From Polytrichum commune (Eukaryota > Streptophyta > Polytrichopsida > Polytrichales > Polytrichaceae): a stretch of DNA of 64,000 bases. The translations under genes were made by a program, and so were the position numbers. The stretch is from assembly GCA_950295325.1 (NCBI GenBank), contig OX485804.1, positions 55,540,429-55,604,428 on the forward strand, read 5' to 3'. Each line of letters starts with the position of its first letter. Position 1 is the stretch's first letter. The notes beneath the pieces are model-generated. The model had not been told where the DNA came from. It worked only from the letters and a program-made list of their open reading frames with translations, and made no database searches. Positions 11,795 through 22,849 of this stretch are shown piece after piece.

Positions 11795-13710
11795 CAAATT
11801 CCATCATATGTTCAGGGACATAATGCTGAGATGTAAGGTATTTCAGGATGAAAGACCTTAAATAAATCCATCTTCTAAAAGACCTTAAGGGGGATCCTAA
11901 AGTACACTTACCTCTCCCTAAAAATACTTGATATGTTGTTTATTCTATAAAATTAGGTGGAACAATGCCCACTTACTTCAAAGAGGAAAATATTAGAACA
12001 TATGAAGACTTAACATAGGGTCCCTTATTAACAATTAAATTTTTTTTATTAAAAAAACATAGGGATGTACTTGATGCATACCACTATGTGGAAATAAAAA
12101 AATCACAACATATCAAGAAAGGGGTCAAGAATATTTAATTTATGTAGCATTGGATATCAAGTCTTTGTCTACTTAGACTTGGATGAGAAATAATTATCCC
12201 AAGGAATTGATTGTACATAGTCCATGACTCTTTGGAGAGGCATGCGCCTTGTGAATAGTGCTAGTGGTTGTTTATAGTGGTCACTTAGACATTAGGCCAA
12301 ACAATAAACCATGACTTGTTATAATAATTACATGACTTGAGGTCATGGTGTACACATTATGTTTCTTGTAGTCTTGTTTTGATTGACATTTTGATCAAAT
12401 TATAGTGTTTATAAACACTAGGCACGTACCGACAACATTTTATTAGGATTGTCTCACCAAGGTTCATTCCCCCTATCATTTGCAATGCATCATCCAAAAT
12501 CACAAATGTATGTTCTAGCTAGTTAGGGTTGCAAAAACAATTTATTTAGATTTTCTTATTGAGGTGGGGATATGTTTAATGTTTTCTTAAGAGGCATAGG
12601 AGGGTTCTCATCTAATATGCTTATGGTGTGGATGGGATTTTGGGTGGATCAAAGCATCAACTACTAGATTGAAGTGTATGTTCTCTACTTATGATATGTG
12701 TGGGGTTGTTGGATTCAAGCCCATATGTTCTGGAACTACCAAAACATTTTGCCAAAAATATATTTTGTAGAAAGTGTAGTATACTATAAATATATGTCCT
12801 ATCTTTTGTGTAAGTATCAAGAGGGCCAATGACATTGACAATAACATAAAAATCTCATAACGTACATTTATATTAGGATCCAATACATAATATTTCTCAA
12901 ATATATATCCTCATGATGCGTATGTGTACTACACAACACACTAAGTGCTTACCTCAAGAGTTAATGTAGCGCTCTAGAAGTAGTGTGCTGACACAACGCC
13001 TTGCGGGGCTGGACCTTGGAGTGTCGCCCAACTCCTGCAAATCAACAAATGGTGGTGATGATGGTCAACCAAGAATAAGGGGGTGATTAGTAACTAGGTG
13101 CCAGAAAAAAATACATATATTACTTTAGGCCCATGGGGCCTAACTAGGAGTGTTGTCGCATGTTGACACACCTTTGGCCGACAATACTATTATGCCCATA
13201 ACTTCCCAAATTTTCATCCGATTTGGATAGATGAAATACCTTTGGAAAGCTATTTTTAAGGGCTTTCCACCGGTGTAAGATTTGCCTCAATCCAATAGGT
13301 TATGCGGTCTACTAGAGCCTGCCAAAGTCTACTAGAATGTTTAGCCACAAACTTGGTACTTGGGTTCACTTTAGGTGGAAAGTCCATTCTTTTGGTAGTT
13401 AGTTGGGACCCTGCACAAAGGACCAAAGGTTAGTATGAGTAGGGTATGCCTTATGAGTGTGGTTCTTTTGTGGCATTGTGGATGTAGAGGTTTAGGTTGT
13501 TATTCTTGTATTGTTAGGGTTTGTTCGAATACTCCTGCCTTCTCCCTTGCATTCTTGTCATGTCTTCCCTTCACTATGAAGGAGATCAAACACAATGATA
13601 GGTCTAAGCTCTTTCTTGACCCCGACTTGGACTTCAAGATCAGGATTTCTCATGTGTTCATTTATTCTTGTTTGTCCAACTATAGGTGTTGGTGTTGTTG
13701 TTTTGGGTGC
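11795..13710. other. Non-coding sequence, possible old LTR debris
   Basis: An 18-bp perfect palindrome (TAGTGTTTATAAACACTA) lies at 12403-12420. At 13195-13330 the run ATAACTTCCCAAATTTTCAT and the following CTTTGGAAAGCT resemble wording common in plant LTR sequences, but no paired LTR was found. No gene is recognised; a frame at 13435-13830 runs into the family-T copy. Confidence 0.3.
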
Positions 13711-13718
13711 ATGTTTTA

Positions 13719-13965
13719 CCCGGGGGGTGGACTCTTCATACGATGTCCAACTAATGTGAGTGTAAGAGGCACCAACATACATAACATACATAAGGAAGAG
13801 GTATTGTTTTTCTCTAGTTTGTACATTTAAGAAGGATATTAAATTTTATGAAGTAAGGTAATACACAAAAGGGGGCCTCAGGGTTTGGAGAAAAAAATGA
13901 CAATATATGTGTTACTTCATCCATTTCACATTTTCATCCATTTTTTTCATATGTTGATAGTGTGA
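13719..13965 (+). mobile_element. Family-T TIR element, partial copy D
   Basis: Begins CCCGGGGGGTGGACTCTTCA and continues with ACTAATGTGAGTGTAAGA and GAGGTATTGTTTTTCTCTAG, matching one end of the copies at 24727-25425, 45854-46540 and 57471-58171. Similarity ends near 13965 (TGATAGTGTG), before the mid-element region, and no opposite terminus is present. Confidence 0.65.
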
Positions 13966-13969
13966 CAAA

Positions 13970-15355
13970 TTAGTTTGTGGATTATAAATAACGAAGGGAT
14001 TGAAAATGAATAGATTGTTGAAGTAGAAAATAAATTAGTTAAAAGAGTTCACGATGAAGAAATACGAGAAGGCAGTAAATTGCGGGGAGAAAGAGCCAAA
14101 CTTGCTAAAGTAAAAATAAATAAAAAATGATTATGGCTAGGGAAAATGATCTAATCAAAGATGAAATAAATGATAAGATTAATAATTTTCTTCACGAAGT
14201 TATAGTGATTCATGAATTACTGGCTGAAAATTTGTGGTAGTATAAACTACAAAATAAATCTAGCATATTAGAAATAGACAGCGATAGTGGGACAAATATA
14301 GTAGAAAAATAACTAGAACTTATCTAGGAGAGTAGCAAAGTTTATATCCATACTTTTAAGGTTGTTTATGGACAATTGGAATGATGCAATAGGAGCTCCA
14401 AAATTACCAACAACATGGTCTAACAAACTTTTAAATTTTTTTCAGTTCTTATGTTCTATTGATGGTGTAATAGTTGATAGTGTAGCTGTATTGCTTCACA
14501 GAAATATGTATAGATGGAATAACATCTTTGCAATCTGATTCTACAACCTCATCATATGTTCCACATACAATCTAATACATCCTTATTCAATCTCATACAA
14601 CCTTACCTTTTGTATAAAAATATTATTAATATTTAAGTTTTTTTACCTTGTTTGTTTGTTGTTTTAGCAAATTCCTCACCCATCTCGCCTTAAATAACAA
14701 TTAGGTGATGCACTTCAAAATCACTTTCCTTCATTCTTTCTATGTTCTTTTTTTAATTAAAGAAATCGCCAACCTCAATCATGTTCTTCTTGGGTTTTTT
14801 TCATTTTCTTTGCTTCCTCATTTGTTGATTGTCCCTTCTTCATTCTAGCTAGTTGTTTCTATGGATTGTTGTTGTTGTTGTTGTCGTTGCCAATTCTTCC
14901 TTTTTTGGAAAATTCCAACTCTAGGAGGATTATCTAATCATCTTCATTGCAAAAAATTGAACATGGATGCAATTGGAAGAGGAAAAAATGCACTAAAAGG
15001 AGAGGGAAGCATATTAGCATGCAACATTTGAGAAATCGATGTTGAGTTGCTCTTGAAAATTGGAGTTGCCATTTCTTATCCATTGTGAATTATGGGATAT
15101 GAGCCCAAATAAGTGTTCACAATTCAAGTTAAGCTAGGAAATTACCAAAAAAACAATGTATTGCAAGTTCTTGAGGCAGTGGATGGTTAGCGTGGATGGT
15201 GGGTTAAGAAGGGGGCGTTGGTGATTTTAAGGAGTTTGATTTAAATTATTAAGCCAGAAAAATATAAAGAAGTTAATTAGCCGGATTAAGTTGAAGATGC
15301 CATGATCAAAGGTTTTAGGGGGTTAATTGTTAGGTTAGGGATAGACTTGTGTTTG
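13970..15355. other. AT-rich non-coding or unrecognised sequence
   Basis: Around 14040-14520 one plus-strand reading is Lys/Glu-rich and then more hydrophobic, but it is broken by many stops and unrecognised. A (GTT)n-like run lies at 14866-14889. Confidence 0.35.
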
Positions 15356-15359
15356 TTTT

Positions 15360-16520
15360 AGGCTCTTGGATGAGGAAAGAGGAGATTTGGAGGGTCCAAT
15401 GCAAGGAGATTGTCAGCTAAAATGGGGGTAGGTATCAGAGGGGTCCTGGGAACTGGAGGCGGCCTCCGCTCAAAGAGAACACACACATGGACCGGAAGAG
15501 GCAGCCAAAGGGCGGAGCCCCTGGCCAATTTCGGTGGACTTCGGTCCAGGGGACGATAAGGCAGAGAGAGGCAATGCAGGAGAGGGGGTGTGACAGCGGC
15601 TGATGAGCAGCGGAAATCTGGTTCAGGCCGTTGCATTGGCAGCTTCCACATGGGAAGTGCGGGAAGAGAAGCCGCCGAGGTAGTGCGTGGATGGAAGGAG
15701 CAGGGGCGCTCTGCGAAGGCCGATTAATCAACTGGGAGGGAAGCCATTGCGAGGCTCTAGCCGAGGCTGAGGTAGGAGAGCAGCTGAATTCCGCATGGGT
15801 TGAGATTGAAGGCTGGAGAAACAAGGGGGGGAATAAAAATGCAACACTACTAATCACGGTGTAGGGGTGTAACGGAGAGATTCGGAGAGTCAGGAGGGAA
15901 GCCTCTACTACCAATTCTTGAGGGCCGGGTCCCAGTGAGCAAATGCGGTGGCTGTAGGATGTTTGGGATGGGTGGCAGTCCATAATGGCGGTGACAGGAA
16001 GCATATTAGAGTAACTGGGATTTACAACCAAGCCTGAGAGGATGCAGCAACGATAATGCTGGGTCGAGGTAATACACCGACTGAGGAGGTCTGCCCCCCT
16101 GGAAGCGGACAAATTCGGGTAGCCCAACAGAAAGGTTGTTTCACCTCGGAGGCAAGCTGTGATTGCAGGGGGTTGAGAATGGTAGGAAGGGGCAACCGAC
16201 TTGGTCCTAAGGTCGGTAGGTCGGTAGGTCGGCAGGTGAGCATGCGGCTCGATGCTGGTTGGTGATGTGCATTTAGGCTCAGCATGCTATTGGCTTGGAC
16301 AAGGGGCTGCCATCGACCTTCGAGGGTTACTGTTGGGTGATTGGGTGGCCCGGCACTTGTGGTTAGTATTACAAGCCAAGGGAGGTGGTTAGTATAGATA
16401 GTATTGAGGGACCAACCGACTTGTATTCAGAGATTGGGTAGGACTGCAAGTAGATTGGGGGGTAGTGAGGAACAAGGAAGTACAATTAATCGGGGAAATA
16501 GGGTAGCCAAGGGCTTAGCT
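15360..16520. other. GC-rich island, unassigned
   Basis: This is the longest GC-rich stretch. A 230-codon frame on the minus strand (16127-15435) is open, but frames on the other strand (15631-15864, 16056-16265) are open over the same bases. The peptides lack motifs, so openness probably reflects composition. A short GTCGGTAG repeat lies at 16211-16236. It could be a captured gene fragment or part of a large element. Confidence 0.3.
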
Positions 16521-17265
16521 TAGGTTATTGTGAAGAGTAGGTTGAAGGTTTGGAGTGGATGTTGTGTGTGCTAGTGACATTGAACAAGGGGAGTATTTTT
16601 CAATACTCACATACCTTGTGAAATTTGAATAAATAAGTGTTTTGAAGCTTACATCATAAAAGGGTGGAGTGACGAATTCTAGGATAAAGGGAACAGGCAG
16701 TATATGTGAGCCATGGGCTCTCACCTGGACTACGACGCATAAGGGTGGGGGTTTATGGCTGACATGGGACTACTCTCCTTGCGACTCTCTACATATACTC
16801 TACATTCATGTACAGTATATTCCTCTATATTTTCAAAAAAAATCTCACACACTATTATTCAAATTATGTCACGACAAAGATGCAAGAGAGATGAGAGAAT
16901 GTTGAAAACAACGACCTTTTACACTATGGTTTGAAAATATAACATTAGTCTGTACTAAAGGGGAGCTGCCATTGTATTTACAACACCCAACAAAAAAATT
17001 CATTCAAATTTTATGATAACAACATTTCTTTGCCATGGGCCCCTACCTCTTTCTACTAGACCACCTCTTTTACTTTTCTCGCCGCAAAACCCGTTGGACC
17101 ATGTCATCGGATTATGTAGGCCTTAAAACATGTCTTTTGGGGATCTCGACCTCCATGGTCACGCTGACATTTTTTCCTTGGTGTAAACTGAAGTGGTCCT
17201 AGGACGAGTTCAATAGCCAATCAACGCTTTTACAGGGCCTTGGGACGACTTTATGGTCCATGGTG
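16521..17265. other. Non-coding sequence
   Basis: Nothing recognised apart from ATGGTCCATGGTGCAAAC near 17253, related to the hairpin at 1107-1138. Confidence 0.35.
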
Positions 17266-17269
17266 CAAA

Positions 17270-17480
17270 CAACCCATGACGAACATGTGAATCTTCACTT
17301 TGATAATGAATAAGGTATTCACATAACATCCAAGTTTTAAAAGAAAAAGTGGGCTACAACATTGATCAAGATTTGCTAACCATTTCTTACCTACCAATCA
17401 CATGTTTTACATTCCCGAAGAAGCGGGCTAGTCGTCGGGGGGAAAAACTAACCATTTAAGACCCATCTACCTTACGTTAT
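17270..17480 (-). repeat. R1 copy, inverted orientation
   Basis: In reverse complement it gives the R1 order: GTAAGGTAGATGGGTCTTAA, a short G-rich block, ATGTGATTGG, GGTTAGCAAATC, GTAGCCCAC, then CATTATCAAAGTGAAGAT. This is the same succession as the tandem units at 2230-3370. Confidence 0.6.
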
Positions 17481-17767
17481 ACATGAATGAAAGGGTAAAT
17501 TAGTCCGTTGGCATACATGGCGCAAACTTAACTTATCAAATCATGGGAATTCGTTCGCTTGCGATCATCTGTCCAGCAGTGCCTATGTCATCTTATGTCA
17601 AAGGGGGCCCACTTTTCGAAGGGGGGCTAAAATTGTGAGGACTTCTTGTCTCATCAAACTATGGGCATATATCCACTCTCATGCACTAAAGGACATGCTT
17701 TGTCTTCAATTGAAGCCACCGAATTGTTCTTTGGAGTCTGGCTAGAGTTGCAGTCGACAATATGTTT

Positions 17768-17800
17768 AGTAGTAGTAGTAGTACTACTACTACTACTACT
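17768..17800. repeat. Palindromic trinucleotide microsatellite (AGT)5(ACT)6
   Basis: Five AGT units switch directly to six ACT units, making a 15-bp-arm perfect palindrome without a spacer. Confidence 0.9.
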
Positions 17801-18299
17801 ATACACTTCACAGTTATGTGCGCCACTGTCACATATGTAAATGATATCGATAGCAGATATTAAAGTGTTTCGAGGAGGCTGCCCGGAACGGTGATCCTAT
17901 AATAACGTGAAGATCCGGGCGGGGGAGTTGATGACCCTCACCAAATTATTATACATAACACCAGTACGTACGAGCTTGTCACTTTTGTCACAGAATCCAA
18001 TGCGTGAAAAGCAATCGGGAACTGATCCAAACTATTCCAAACTATTTCTTTCGTTCCTGTGTTCTACTACCCTGATGCCATGTCGCACTATCGGCATCAT
18101 TTGTGGTAGTTAGTGTCACATACACAATAGCATCACTCACCCTATCTTTGAGGCGTATGCTAGGTTACATTGTTGATCAACAACTTCATCATAAGTGTCA
18201 GCTCATGACATTTGGCGTTCAAGTGTGCAAACTGGTAACTTGGCATGGGTATGGTGCAATAGTGTATCAGGTGTGTGTATGTCTGTGTCACACAATGGT

Positions 18300-18720
18300 C
18301 TATAAGGCCGTAGCCACACTAGGGGCCGGCAGATGAGCCGCACAGGCTAGGGTTAAGGGAGCTAGGCTAGCTCCGAAGCTAGCTGCCGGGCAGGGTTGCA
18401 GCCACACGGGCTTGGGTGGCAGAGGGAGGGTTGTGCGACAGAGGGAGGGCAGGCAGCTGCCGGGAAGCTTCCACCTGCAGCCGGATAGCAGAGCCCTCTT
18501 CCATTCCAGGGGCTGGAGGCGAGCGGGAGAGGCCTGGTCGTGGGGCCCGGCGCCGGGGGGGTCGGAGTTCCAGCCTCCTCCCCCTGGAACTTGCTAGCTC
18601 CAGTCTGCCAGGACAGGTCAGACTCCCGCCATTGCAACTGCCGGCAATGGGGTACCTAACCCATTGCCCCGACCAATCACAGGCCCCGATTCGGCATGCC
18701 TGCCCCTGGTGTGGTACGGC
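18300..18720. other. GC-rich island, unassigned
   Basis: High GC with GGCGCCGGGGGGG near 18550 and CTAGCT-type short inverted repeats at 18360-18385. All open frames overlap on both strands (for example minus 18813-18379 and plus 18416-18730), so none is supported. Confidence 0.35.
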
Positions 18721-18724
18721 CCTA

Positions 18725-19270
18725 AGTTGACTAAAGCGTACATGAATGACACTTGGCATTAGAGTGCTCAAGGATATCTTCCTCCCACGTATTAAAATGT
18801 AAACACATGACACTTGCCATTAGTATGCTCGATCATAAACGGTGCACTAAATACCATAAACGGTGTAGGATACTTAACTGTGATCACAAACAATCACTTA
18901 TGGGGATCATGTGGTTTTACCACTATGTAAGTGTTTTTTTCCACTGTTCTTTTATTTATTTATTTATTTATGATATATGAAGAGGTAGATTTAAAATCCA
19001 GATACATAGCTTTTGTAACTCACATCTACATGAAGAAAACAAAGGGTAAGACCACGCAATCTTCTCCATATGAAATAAGACGCACCAACAACCAGTTAGC
19101 CTTGTACCAACGTATGAATCTTAAGCAATTGTCATGCGTAGGAGGGAGAAATATGCAAGTCTACATATGTGATAGATTTACACATTTTGCAGTGGTGTAG
19201 GACAATTTTATGCTTATTGTGATATCGTCGTTCACATGACTTCATGTAATCGACATGGGGTACACATAAA
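18725..19270. other. Non-coding sequence with short duplications
   Basis: A string near CATGA(A)TGACACTTGGCATTAG at 18742 recurs at 18806. A (TTTA)5 run lies at 18951-18971. The sequence at 19170-19210 is shared with 7495-7545. Open frames in this region carry no known domain. Confidence 0.4.
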
Positions 19271-19274
19271 TTAA

Positions 19275-19697
19275 GGGCCGGTTCACACAGAGTCCCCAAG
19301 TCCTAAGTCCCAGATCCACTCGAGGTCAATCCGTGCAATCGCAGCAGTTAAGATCACGAAAGTTACGACTCCCACTTCACACGTGTCCCAAGTCCTGAGT
19401 CCCAAGCATGACATGGTTGCCTACGTGGCAACACTTTTTGGAGGCCAAGGCTTGAGACTTGTGTCGAGAGTTGGGTGGAGGCAGAAAGTTACATCGAACT
19501 CGCAACACAAGTCCCGCAAACAATTTCACATAAAGTAACCAAGGCCAGACTTTAATAACAATTCAACCATATTCTAATGATTCCTTAACGCTCAAAAGTT
19601 GGGACGTTACCTCCAGTGTTGGGACTTTACCTCCATGTTGGGACTTGCTAACGTGAGTGGGGACTTTGGGACTTTGGGACCCCATGTGAACCGGCCC
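19275..19697. mobile_element. Tourist-like (PIF/Harbinger) MITE
   Basis: The ends are GGGCCGGTTCACA and its complement TGTGAACCGGCCC. Imperfect inverted similarity continues inward (AGTCCCCAAGTCC against GGACTTTGGGACC). The element is flanked on both sides by TAA (19272-19274 and 19698-19700), the TWA target of PIF/Harbinger elements. It is 423 bp with no transposase. Internally, short AAGTCCtGAGTCCCA-type and GTTGGGAC-type repeats recur, typical of MITE subterminal regions. Confidence 0.75.
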
Positions 19698-20080
19698 TAA
19701 GGTGGGCACTAGAAGGAGCACCAGTACTAGTAGCCCCTTCCCTCGCTCGAGTGAGACCTACACCTAGTACACGGTGCACTATATTTAAACTTCTGTAAAG
19801 GTGCTCAATGATCATGGCGTTGGTTCGCGTGCACCCGTGCATGGTGCACAATGGGACAAGCAAATGAGCCAAGCGAGCACCCTTCGTGTATATTTGGAAC
19901 CTCTATCTTAGGGGACGCTTATACTCTACATATTATGGCAAGGGCGCCTAGCTAGTTCCACCCCCGCGAGAAGTCAAACATATGTATATTACGAAACTTG
20001 AGGACGATGATCGGCATCTCCTCATCTCCTCCGGCTTTAATTTCGTTTGGGTGGGCCGGATTAAAACACCGTTGGAGTTA

Positions 20081-20090
20081 TATATATAAG
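20081..20090 (+). promoter_or_regulatory. Candidate TATA box
   Basis: TATATATAAG is followed about 30 bases later by a CA-rich possible start-site region (AACACTCACTTTG) and 64 bases later by an ATGGCT start. Spacing fits a plant pol II promoter. The AT-rich setting makes chance TATA strings common, so support is weak. Confidence 0.3.
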
Positions 20091-20153
20091 TAAGCAAGCT
20101 TCCGAGCCCGACTAGTGCCAAACACTCACTTTGTTTCGACTCCACAACATGTG

Positions 20154-20321
20154 ATGGCTAGTATTCACGCACACACGCCTAGCAAGTTGGTGGCCCGGCC
20201 GTGGCCTTTGATGGACGGGAGCCAGCACCTTTATGCCCTGCCTGCCACTACATACTGCTTTTTGTCAATCCTCAATCTTCTTTTTGTCAATTCATGGGAG
20301 CATAATGTGTATCTGGAATGA
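20154..20321 (+). CDS. Hypothetical 55-residue ORF downstream of a TATA box
   Basis: The ATG at 20154 sits in GTGATGGCT, with G at +4 and GCT as second codon, a context favoured in plants. It begins MASIHAHTPSKL. A start-stop mini-uORF (ATG TGA, 20149-20154) overlaps the A of this ATG. The peptide has a hydrophobic middle (YCFLSILNLLFV) that could be a membrane segment. No family is recognised, and the frame ends without a clear splice donor at the end of the reading. It may be a first exon, a small gene or chance. Confidence 0.2.
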   Translation: MASIHAHTPSKLVARPWPLMDGSQHLYALPATTYCFLSILNLLFVNSWEHNVYLE

Positions 20322-20351
20322 GTGTTTGGAATCTGGTGTGGACCACCGTAA

Positions 20352-20395
20352 ATATATATATATGTATATGTACATGTATATATATATATATATAT
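20352..20395. repeat. (TA)n/(TG) microsatellite
   Basis: Alternating TA with a few G/C interruptions (TATATGTACATGTATA). Confidence 0.85.
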
Positions 20396-20459
20396 TCAAC
20401 CCATCGTCTCTTGAACAATGCATGTATGGGCCCCTCGTACCGAATTTACTAAGGTAGGA

Positions 20460-22845
20460 AAACGGGGAAAAGGTGAATGTACTCGTGTATTGAACTAGGA
20501 GTAGGGTGATTCTTGTGTGGATCCAAAATGGTTGATTGGTGAAAGTGGTGGCCCAAAAAGGATGCAGTGAGTGGTTAGATTCACACCACTTGGGGTTATT
20601 GTTGTGTGCTATTGTGTTAACTGTTTAGTGTGCATTCGTATGCAAAGTAGGATAGTTTGCTGCTTGAATTAGGGGAGAGTGTACTTGTACAAGTAGGGGG
20701 TTTGACCTACTCTGTCTCATTGGGGAACACATAACTAATACATTTAGGAAATGCAGTACAATTACAGAACAACTTGCATTCCTCACCGTTTCCTCTACTG
20801 CATCTCCTAAAAGTATTGCACATATTTTGAGCCACTCTTTCTTGCCAAATCAACTTGTTTTTCATCATTTTCCGTAATTCTACAATACTAATCATTTGTT
20901 TTCCACATAAGTCAATGTTGCCCTTTGTATGTTCAAATACGAAACCTAGCCAGTATTGGACGGCACTATTAACCACTCACTAAGGTTGAGGCATCATAGG
21001 CGATCAAGTCCATTCAACCGCTCCTTAGGGTCATGTAATGCCGATGTGGATGAGATTTATATTTTTTTAGGCGAATGGAGTAAGGTTTATGTCGTGGCCG
21101 CTTGTGATTGATTACCCTCCTAAGAGTTTGACAACTGTCATAGCCAAGTATTAGAGTTTTGATGAGCAATTATGGGTTAACCTATAGATCAACTATGTGT
21201 TACCCTTATTGTACTACTTTAAAATTTGTAGCAATTTCCATATTCGTGATTTTTTTTTTCTCATTCACCTTAGAATTTGTTTCTTTTTAACAAAAAAAAC
21301 AATTCCTGTTATTACACCTTGTTAACAGATGCAAACTCTTTTAGTTTAACAGCTATAGATGCCTCAACCTAATTAAAATATCATTCTCTACGATTGGACA
21401 CGGTTCAATGTTTTCTACATCATTCACAGTAAACTTCAGTCTTTCTAGTTTTCAATTCTAATCTAAGTCGATATATCAAGATCTCTTTCTTTTAAGCCAA
21501 ACTAAACTCTGAAGTGTTTCTTATCACTACTACCCCTAGATGCAATTGATAGATATTTGCTAAATGTATCCTAAACCACAAGGACACAAAATCTATTCAC
21601 AATAACTATTCCAACACCCTCAAAACTCTAGTGACATAACTCTCGGCCGCCACAAAATTTGGAAGGAAGATTCTAGACAAGCATACCTCACTTGTTAGAT
21701 GTCGGGCTCAACCATAACTACTACCATTAGAATTGACAATTCAATATCTTTCTAATGGTACGCTATTTGACCTACAAAACTGGAAGTCAAAAGTAACATT
21801 CTCCATCATTTGAGCACTGGTACACTAGTGGTTGAAGCAACTAGGGCAAACTGCGTTGTTGAGACTTGAGAGGGACTTGCAATCAATAACCTAGACTTCA
21901 TCATCTCTAAGTGGGGTTTATTTGAACTTCTATGTATATGATGCGTTATATTGTATGATACTATATAATACCATAGTAAGTTAACATATATAGAGGGCAA
22001 ATATACAAAGAGGGGAGTAGACATTCAGGTAACACTCAACATCTTTGTAACCTCCCCAAGTAAAAAAAGAAAATATTAAACACATATAGAATTTTACACT
22101 TATAGAGGTAACACTTTTAGAGAGGTAGACTGTAGTACGGGTCGTGGCTCACATGCCGATAAAGTATTTACATCCTCAGAGGGATGCATGGTACCTAATT
22201 TGCACCAGGCCTTTTTTTTCCTTCTCTTTTTACCAAAGGACCAAACATTGAATAATTTATCATAATAAAGAAAGCCTTAAGGCTAGGGCAGACTCGACTC
22301 AACTTCCTTATAACCTTTCACTGGTGCACAGATAAGTATGATAGTGGCACTAACTTAAAAGCAGGTGGCATTTCGTATGAATCAAGCAGCACTAAAAGCA
22401 ATGTTGTTTGTGTGACTGTACATTCCATCATCATCCCATTTCTCTGCTGTGATACCTGGAGAGGCTTGAGAGTTAGCCTTAAATTGTGGCCACCCTATCC
22501 ATTTAGCCAACAAAGCTCCAACAAGACGAGAGACTATTTTTGCTCTTGTGGGCCGGAGCGGAGTCAATCGAATTTCATAACGTAAGGTATGTGGCGCTAT
22601 TTGAAGTTGTGGGCACATTCAACTCCACATACACTTTTGATCGATCCTTGCATCGGATCGGGAATTGTCTCATTTCGTTAATAATTGTTAATCACAAAGA
22701 TTGTCATTTCAAGATTCATAATTGAAATAGAGATGTAGAGGTTGTAAGAGATCAAAGTGTAATTCATCTTTGTAAAAAAAAAAAATTAGACCCTCTCAAT
22801 TGTCTTAGTTATTGAACCTTTAATGACCTCTATCTTTTGTCACAT
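20460..22845. other. AT-rich non-coding sequence
   Basis: No gene or element boundary is seen. The frame at 20976-20707 (minus, 89 codons, Cys-containing) and those at 22382-22725 show no recognisable motif. GTGGTTAGATTCACACC at 20570 has an R1-like flavour but is too short to call. Confidence 0.35.
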
Positions 22846-22849
22846 AGTT

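Noticed and set aside
15435-16127. 230-codon open frame on the minus strand, the longest in the window
   Set aside because: It lies in a GC-rich island where frames on both strands are open. It has no domain, no coding-like periodicity visible to me and no flanking gene signals.
18379-18813. 144-codon minus frame and overlapping plus frames
   Set aside because: Same composition effect; mutually overlapping frames on opposite strands with low-complexity peptides.
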